7,176 bases of DNA from NCBI GenBank assembly GCA_013298335.1, contig JAAFHI010000157.1:1-7176 (forward strand), in the 5' to 3' direction. Under the pieces are notes generated by a model that was not told the DNA's origin, did no database searches, and was given only the letters and a program-made list of their open reading frames with translations. Positions 1 to 6,700 of this stretch are shown here, piece after piece; position 1 is the first letter of the stretch; each line of letters opens with the position of its first letter. Position numbers and translations under genes: made by a program. This DNA is from Actinomycetota bacterium (GTDB lineage: Bacteria > Acidobacteriota > Blastocatellia > Chloracidobacteriales > Chloracidobacteriaceae).

Positions 1-780
1 GCCCTCGGCGGCGGAACGCAGGAACTCAATCTCAACAGCTTTTTCACCGTCACCGGCTCGGTCAACGTCAAGGAACAAGGACGATTGACCCTTTCGGGGG
101 GAAGTTTCACCGTCAACGGGGCCCTCGGCGTGGCGAGCGTTTTCACCTGGAACGGAGGGAACCTTTCCTCAAGCGGGGGAGTGACTCTTTTTCCGGGTGC
201 AACCGGAGACATCGGCGGAGCCGCGACCCGAAACCTCGGCGGGCTTTTCACCAATCAGGGGAATCTCACCTGGAGTGGGGCGTCCACCATCAATGCCACC
301 ACCGGCACCCAGATCATTAATTCCGTTACCGGCGTCTTCACCATCAACAACACGGTTTCCCTGACCGGACCGGGCGCCTTCATCAACCGGGGGAATTTCC
401 AGAAATTCAACGGGACCGGCACGTCGGACTTCTCCTCCTGGACGCTTCAGAACCAGGGAACATTCTTCATCCCGCAGGACGGAACCGTCTCGTTTTCGTC
501 GGCCACGCTCTCGGCCCCCGGAACGTTCGAAGTCGAAGTCGGGTCTCCCCCGTCCGCCGGTCGTCTCGCCACCACCGGCGCGGTGACCATCAGCGGCGGA
601 ACGCTCCAGATCACCAATTCGATCTTTCAAACCCTCGGGAACACCTACGACATCATCACGTCAAGCGGTGGAAGCGGCGACTTCACAACGTTTATCGGCC
701 AGGACGCGGGCTTCGGACGAATTTTCCAGCCGTCACCCAATTTCCCGAGCGGATACCGTCTGACCGTCGTCAACGCTCCG
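1..780 (+). other. Beta-strand-repeat (probable beta-helix) module A, C-terminal part
   Basis: Residues 1-260 are short alternating strands rich in Gly, Asn and Thr, such as SGGSFTVNG and FTNQGNLTW, the pattern of passenger-like right-handed beta-helix or beta-solenoid proteins. The N-terminal cap seen in modules B and C is absent because the window starts inside the module: the LGGGTQELNL stretch at residues 2-11 lines up with LGGVSGTQTLTL in module C, about 50 residues past its cap. The module closes at residues 170-258 with a terminal sub-module (TYDIITSSGG, then GDF, then YRLTVVN) matching the ends of B and C. It contains one asparagine-rich block where B and C have two, making it about 190 residues shorter over the comparable span. 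The fold is inferred from the pattern; no enzymatic motif is seen. Confidence 0.7.
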
Positions 781-3700
781 CCGCTGACCATCTCCGGCTT
801 CGCGCCGTCGAGCGGCACGACGGGCTCGTCGGTGACGATTTCCGGAAGCAATTTCTTCGCCGTCAGCCAGGTGTACTTCAACGGGGCCCAGGCGTTTAAC
901 TACACGGTCAATTCGCCGAACCAGATCACCGTCACGGTTCCCAACGACGCATCGGACGGCCCGGTCCGGGTCGTCACGGCCACCGGCAGCGGCTCAAGTT
1001 CGACAAATTTCACCGTCCTCCCGCTCGTCAGTTCCTTCTCGCCGGGTTCCGGCGCGGGGACCCAGCGGGTAGCGATTTTCGGAAGCGGTTTTTCGGGAAC
1101 GACCAACGTCCGGTTCAACGGAACGGCGGCGGCATTCACCGTCGATTCGCCGAACCGCATCACGGCGGTGGTCCCCTTCGGCGCGACGACCGGCCCGATT
1201 CAGGTCGCCAAGGGCTCGAATACGTCCAACAGCGTCGCGAATTTCGTGGTTTCACCCCCTTCCGGGGCCGCTCCCACCATTACGAGCGTTTCGCCCGGCT
1301 GCGGCACGGTCGGCACCGGCATTCTCATTGCCGGAAGCAATTTCCTGCCGGTAACGCAGGTCCTGTTCAATTCCCGACCGGCGGAATTCACCATCGTCGG
1401 CGACAGCCGGATTGACGTGGTTTATCCCGGTACGAACGGCGGTCCGATCACGATTTCGGTCATTTCCCCCAACGGAACGGCCAACTCGAGCGCCTTTACC
1501 GACGGTTCGAACGGAAGCTGGACCGACATCAGCCCGGATGTCGCCAGCATCACCGCCGTCGAGGCGCTGCCCGGCTCGGAATTCGCCGTCGCCAACGCCT
1601 TTCCCGATGCCACCTTTGTCGGCTCGGTGAATTCGCTCACCACGTGGAATTTTTCACAACGCTTTGGACAGGCACAGAACTTCGCCTACGACCCGGTTCA
1701 AACAAATACGGTTTATGCCGGCGTCGGAATCGCCAGCGGCGGCCCGCCCGTCATTTTCCGCAGCGACAACAATGCCGCGTCCTGGTCAGCGGCAAGTACC
1801 GGAATTCCAGCCTCGGTCACCAACGTCAATGCCATCGTTGCCTTCCCCGGCCCCGTGGCTGGCAGCACCTCCGTCATCATCGGCACCAACTCGGGCGTCT
1901 ATCGAAGCGACGACCGGGGTGTTTCGTGGACGGACTACAACAACGGGCTTTCGGGCACCCCTTTCGTCGAGTCGCTGGCCTACTCTCCGGCGGGGGGCGG
2001 GACGATCTACGGCGGCTTCCGGGCCGAGCAGGTCTTCCGGCGCTCGACGATCAATCCGACTCCATGGACGCAGACATCAAACGGCCTGCCCGCCTCCTCG
2101 CAGGCCAGTTTCTTCGTCGCCGCCGATCCGACCAACGCCGCGACGGCCTACGCGGCGGTCAACGACTTCGGCGGCAACAGCTTCGGTGTTTTCAAAACAA
2201 TCGACGGCGGGGCCAACTGGTCGCCCTCGAGCGCGGGCCTGGGGCAGGACGTGATTAGCTCGCTGCGCATCAGCCCGAACGGCGGCGTCCTCTACCTGGT
2301 CAATACAAACGGTCTGAATAAAAGCGCCGACGGCGCGGCAAGCTGGAATAGAGTCGGGCAGGGTCTATTTGACCTCCCCCTCTCGCGGGTCGCCTTCATC
2401 ACCACCGATGCCCGGCAACTCCTGATCGGAACGCCGCTTGGAGTCTTCCGGAGCGACGATTTCGGTCTGAGCTGGCGGACACTGAGCCGCGGGTTCCCGT
2501 CCGCCCCGATTTCCCAGTTCGCCACGGCGTCCGGCAGCCGGGTCTACGCCCAGGATGTCGGTGCCACCGTCTATCGCTCCAGCCGCGACGGGGCATCGCT
2601 TGAATTTTCCCTTACGCCGGGCGGCAATTCTATTTTCCTGCGCGCCGCCCCGTCGGACGGGAACGTGCTCTACACCGCGTTCTTCCAGACCGAATCCACC
2701 CTGCTCTTTAAATCGAACGACGGCGGCGGAAGCTGGGCCTTCCTTTCCGGCGGGAATGCCCGCGACCTCGCCGTCAACCCGACCAATCCGGACACGGTGT
2801 TCCTCATTCGGAACGGACTGAGGCGGAGTCTCGACGGCGGCCTGTCATTCCAGACCTTCGGCAGCGGCTTCCCCGTCTCCGGCGGAAAAATCCGGTACGC
2901 CAACTCCAACGCCAACGTCCTTTATGCGTCGGGAACCAGTTCGGAAGGGGTGTTCCGCAGCGGCGACGGCGGCGCGACGTGGAGTCCGGTCAACACCGGC
3001 CTGCCGGTGGGCGAGGTCAATTTCACCGCCCTCGGCGTCGATCCGTTCGACACCGGCGGGGCGACCGCCTATGCCGGAACGTCCGACGCGCGGATTTTCC
3101 GGACCAACAACGGCGGCGCGAACTGGACCCAGGTGTCATCGGTTCCGGCCCCCGGCTATATCCGGACCGAAGTGACCGGTTTTGCCTTCGGCGGCGGGCA
3201 GGTTTTTGCGTCGTTCTACTTCCAGCAGTCCGGACCGGTACCGCCCGAAGGTCTGGTGCAGTCGAGCAACAACGGCGGAACGACCTGGTCGAACTTCAAC
3301 CTGAGCGGTCTCCCCGGCGGGGTGTTCGATGTCGCGGTGAGCCAGTCGGGCAACCTGCTTTACGCCGGAACGACGAGCGGCGGCTTTGTCTACAATCTGG
3401 CCAGCATCTGCGCCTCCCCCCCCGTGGTCAGTTCCTTTACCCCGACGAGCGGCGGCATCGGCACCCTCGTGAGCATTTCCGGCGCGGGCTTTACCGGCGC
3501 GACCGCCGTCGCCTTCAACGGCGTAAACGCCCCGGGGTTCACGGTGGTCAATGACATGCTCATCACCGTGAACGTACCTTCGGGCGCGACGACCGGCCCG
3601 ATTTCGGTCACCACACCGGGCGGAACCGGAACCAGTTCGGGAACCTTCACGGTTCTCACCGGGTTCAACTGGATCAACCCGTCGGGCGGCGACTTCAATA

Positions 3701-6700
3701 CGGCGGCGAACTGGTCCGGCGGCGTGGTCCCCGGCCCGACCGATACGGCCACCTTCAATCTGACCGGCGGCTATACCGTCACCGGCACGGGCAACGTCGC
3801 CAGCGTCGTGGTCAGCGGCGGCGCTGTTGATTTCAACGGTACCGTCACCACGGGCGGCTTGAATGTTTCCGGCGGCGCCTTTTCGCTTTCAGGCGGGACC
3901 TTCACCCTCAACGGGGCCGGCACCATCGCCGGTTCAAACGGGTTTACCTTTAATGGCGGGACGCTCGGCGGCACGGGCACGCTGACCCTTTCCGGAACCG
4001 GGACCTTCAACACCGGGACCATTGCCTCGGGCACGACGTTTGCCGTCGCCAGTGGGGCGACCGTGACCTTCGCGACCACTGGACTCAAGACCGTCAACGG
4101 AACCTTCAACAACGCCGGAACGGTGGCCTATCCGGGCACCAACTTCCAGCTCAACCCCGGCCTCTTCAACAACCAGTCGGGCGGACTGTTCGACATTCAG
4201 GCCAACGGCAACCTGTCCCTCACCGCCGGAGCGACCTTCAACAACCTCGCGGGCGCGACCCTGCTCAAATCCGCCGGGACCGGACTGAGCAATCTCTTCG
4301 GAAACGTCGTCAACTCCGGAACCCTGACCTGCCAGGCGGGGACCATGCGTTCCCTCGCCCTCACGATCAACAACGGTGCGGTCTTTACCCAGTCGGGCGG
4401 CGTGATCTCCCTCGAAACCCTGACCACCCTCGCTTCCGGCGCGACGTTTGCCTCCAACGGCGCGCGCATCAACGGTCAGATTCTGGGCGGTCCCGGCACG
4501 CTCGCTTCCGGCAGCGCCATCGAATTCTTCGGCGGCACACTCAACGACAACGCCACGCTCACCATTTCGAGCGGGGCGCAGATGCTCGTCACCGGCGGCG
4601 TCACCAAAACCATTCGCGGCACGCTCAACAACGCCGGAAGCATCCTGTATCAGGGAACGGGTCTCCAGTTCGTCGCCGGCACCCCCACCGTTTTCAACAA
4701 TCAGGCCGGCGGCGTCTTCGACATTCAGGGCGACGGCAACATCCAAAGCACTGGCGGGACGTTCAACAACGCCGGAACGGTCCAGAAATCGGGCGGAACG
4801 GGCGTCAGCAGCATCGACGTTCCCTTCGTCAACAGCGGAACGCTCGTGACGCCATCCCTTGGCGGACGCTTCCTTCTGTTCAACGGAACATTCAGCCAGA
4901 CGGCGGCGGGCACGATCACGTTCGACATCGGCGGCACGACGGCAGGGAACGGGTTCTCCCAACTGCAATTCTCCGGAACGCCGTCCTTCGCGGGTACGGC
5001 GACAGTCGCGCTGTCGGGCGGCTTCACCCCGACCGCCGGACAGACGTTCGACGTCATCCGGTTCGGCGCCCAGACCGGGGCCTTCTCCACCGTCAACCTG
5101 CCGCCGAACAGCACCGGCATCGGCTACAGTTCGGGGTTCCTCGGCGACCGGTTCCGGGTGACGGTTTCCTCGACCGTCCCGACGGTGACGTCCTTCACCC
5201 CGACCAGCGGCACCATCGGCTCGTCGGTGACGCTGACCGGCACGAATTTCACCGGCGCGACCGCGGTCCGGTTTAACGGAACGAACGCCCCCGGCTTCAC
5301 CGTCCTCAACGACACGACCATCACGGTCACCGTCCCCCTTGGCACGACGACCGGTCCGATTTCGGTGACCACGACCAACGGCACGGGGACAAGCGCGACC
5401 AACTTCACGGTCAATCTGACCTACAACTGGATCAACCCCGCGGGCGGAAACTTCGGCGACCCGACCAACTGGTCGAGCGGGATCGTGCCCGGTCCGAGCG
5501 ACGTGGCCGTCATCGACCTCCCTGGCACTTATGTCGTGACGAGCGGCAGCCTGTCACTCGGGGGCCTGACCCTCGGCGGCGTCAGCGGCACGCAGACGCT
5601 CACGCTTTCCGGCAACCTCGCCCTCGGCGGTCCGGCGGTCATCAACCCGAACGGGTTCTTCAACTTTGGAGACGGGACGATTGCGGGCGCGGGAACGATC
5701 ACGGTCGCCGGTCAAATGAGTTTGATCGGCGGCGGCGCGGCCCTTTCCGCCGGAATCTTCACGATCCAGAGCGGGGCCACGGTCACGAAAAACACCCCGA
5801 GCAACGTCAGCTTCAACAACACGGTCAACAACTCGGGAGTGTTCATCACGCCGGACTCGCTCAACCTCAACGCGACCTTCAACAACCTGAACGGCGCGAT
5901 TTTCGAGGTTCGCGGCGACGGCGGCTTCGCGGGCGGAGGTCCCTTCAACATCGCCGCCGGGGCGACCTTCCGCAAGACGCTCGGAACGAGCAATTTCACA
6001 CCGTCGGGCACGCCGATCAACAACGACGGAACGCTCGAATGCCAGAGCGGATTCATCGATCTTCAGAGCGTCGGCGCGGGCGCGGGCGAATTTCGTTCCT
6101 CGGCGGGTGCGTCGATCATTTTCCGCGGGGATTACACATTCAACGACGGCGCGCAACTGACCGGCGCGGGATCCTCCTTCCTGCCCGGCAACGTCACGCT
6201 CAACGGCACCGTCACGATGCGGAACGCCAGCATCGGGGGCCTCGGCAACACCATCGGCGGTCCGGGCAACCTGATCATTCCGAACGGCGCAACGGTCGCC
6301 GTGACCGGAGGCGGCGCGACCTTCGCCGGAACGGGGACCATCGAGGTTCAAAACGGCGGAAGGTTCAACCTGAACGGCATCGGGCACGCATTCAACCGAA
6401 CGCTCAACAACGCGGGCATCATCAACTGGTCGCAACTCGACATCAGCATCGGGTCCGGCGCGGCCATCAACACCCTCGCGGGCGGATTCTTCCGCGTCCA
6501 GCACAGCGACCGATTCATCAACGGGGCCGGCGCCTTCAACAACACCGGGACATTTGAACAACCCGCCGGCGCAAACGTCACGGTCAACGTCCCCTTCACG
6601 AACAGCGGCGTGATCAACGTTCCGGCGGTCGGGTTCATCAGGATTGCGGACCTGGTCCAGACGCCCGCCGGGACCATCAACACCCAACTCGGCGGCACGT

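Larger units (their letters stand above)
3421..5178 (+). repeat. Tandem module unit 1 (IPT/TIG 4 plus module B), 586 codons
   Basis: This 1758-base unit begins at the first proline of IPT/TIG 4 and ends just before the same proline of IPT/TIG 5. The next unit has exactly the same length. Landmarks recur at offset 586: the IPT/TIG start (1141/1727), the NW cap tryptophan (1224/1810) and the terminal FDV motif (1683/2269). Interior landmarks drift by up to about 15 residues, so the interiors have diverged although total length is equal. Confidence 0.85.
3661..5178 (+). other. Beta-strand-repeat (probable beta-helix) module B
   Basis: Residues 1221-1726. The N-terminal cap FNWINPSGGDF is followed by NWSGG and VPGPTDTATF, a cap often seen in front of bacterial strand-repeat regions. 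Short Gly/Asn/Thr strands follow (VTGTGNVASV, LSGGTFTLNG, GGTLGGTGTLTLSG), then two asparagine-rich blocks at 1363-1442 and 1536-1615. The closing sub-module (about 1631-1724) reads SQLQFSG, GGFTPTAGQTFDVI, GAFSTVNLP and RFRVTV, the same closing pattern as in modules A and C. The regular strand spacing suggests a right-handed beta-helix or solenoid. One cysteine (C1444) lies just after the first block. It sits between IPT/TIG 4 and 5. No catalytic motif is recognised. Confidence 0.75.

Noticed and set aside
1644..2258. Plus-strand frames of about 200 codons in other frames (1644-2258 and 1664-2254)
   Set aside because: They overlap the propeller-coding frame, are Arg-rich or Pro/Ser/Arg-rich without domains, and the frame 1 Asp-box motifs run uninterrupted through the same bases.
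1501..3417. Sialidase or other glycoside hydrolase activity for the propeller
   Set aside because: Asp-box motifs mark the blade fold, not the activity. A catalytic residue set could not be identified from the sequence, so no enzyme name is given.
3934..4968. Minus-strand open frame of 344 codons, rich in Arg, Glu and Gly
   Set aside because: Same reasoning: it is an antisense shadow of module B with low-complexity charged composition and no domain pattern.
6039..6557. Plus-strand Arg/His-rich frame of 172 codons within module C
   Set aside because: It is an out-of-frame reading of Asn/Gly/Thr codons of the real protein; its composition is an artefact and it has no supported start context.
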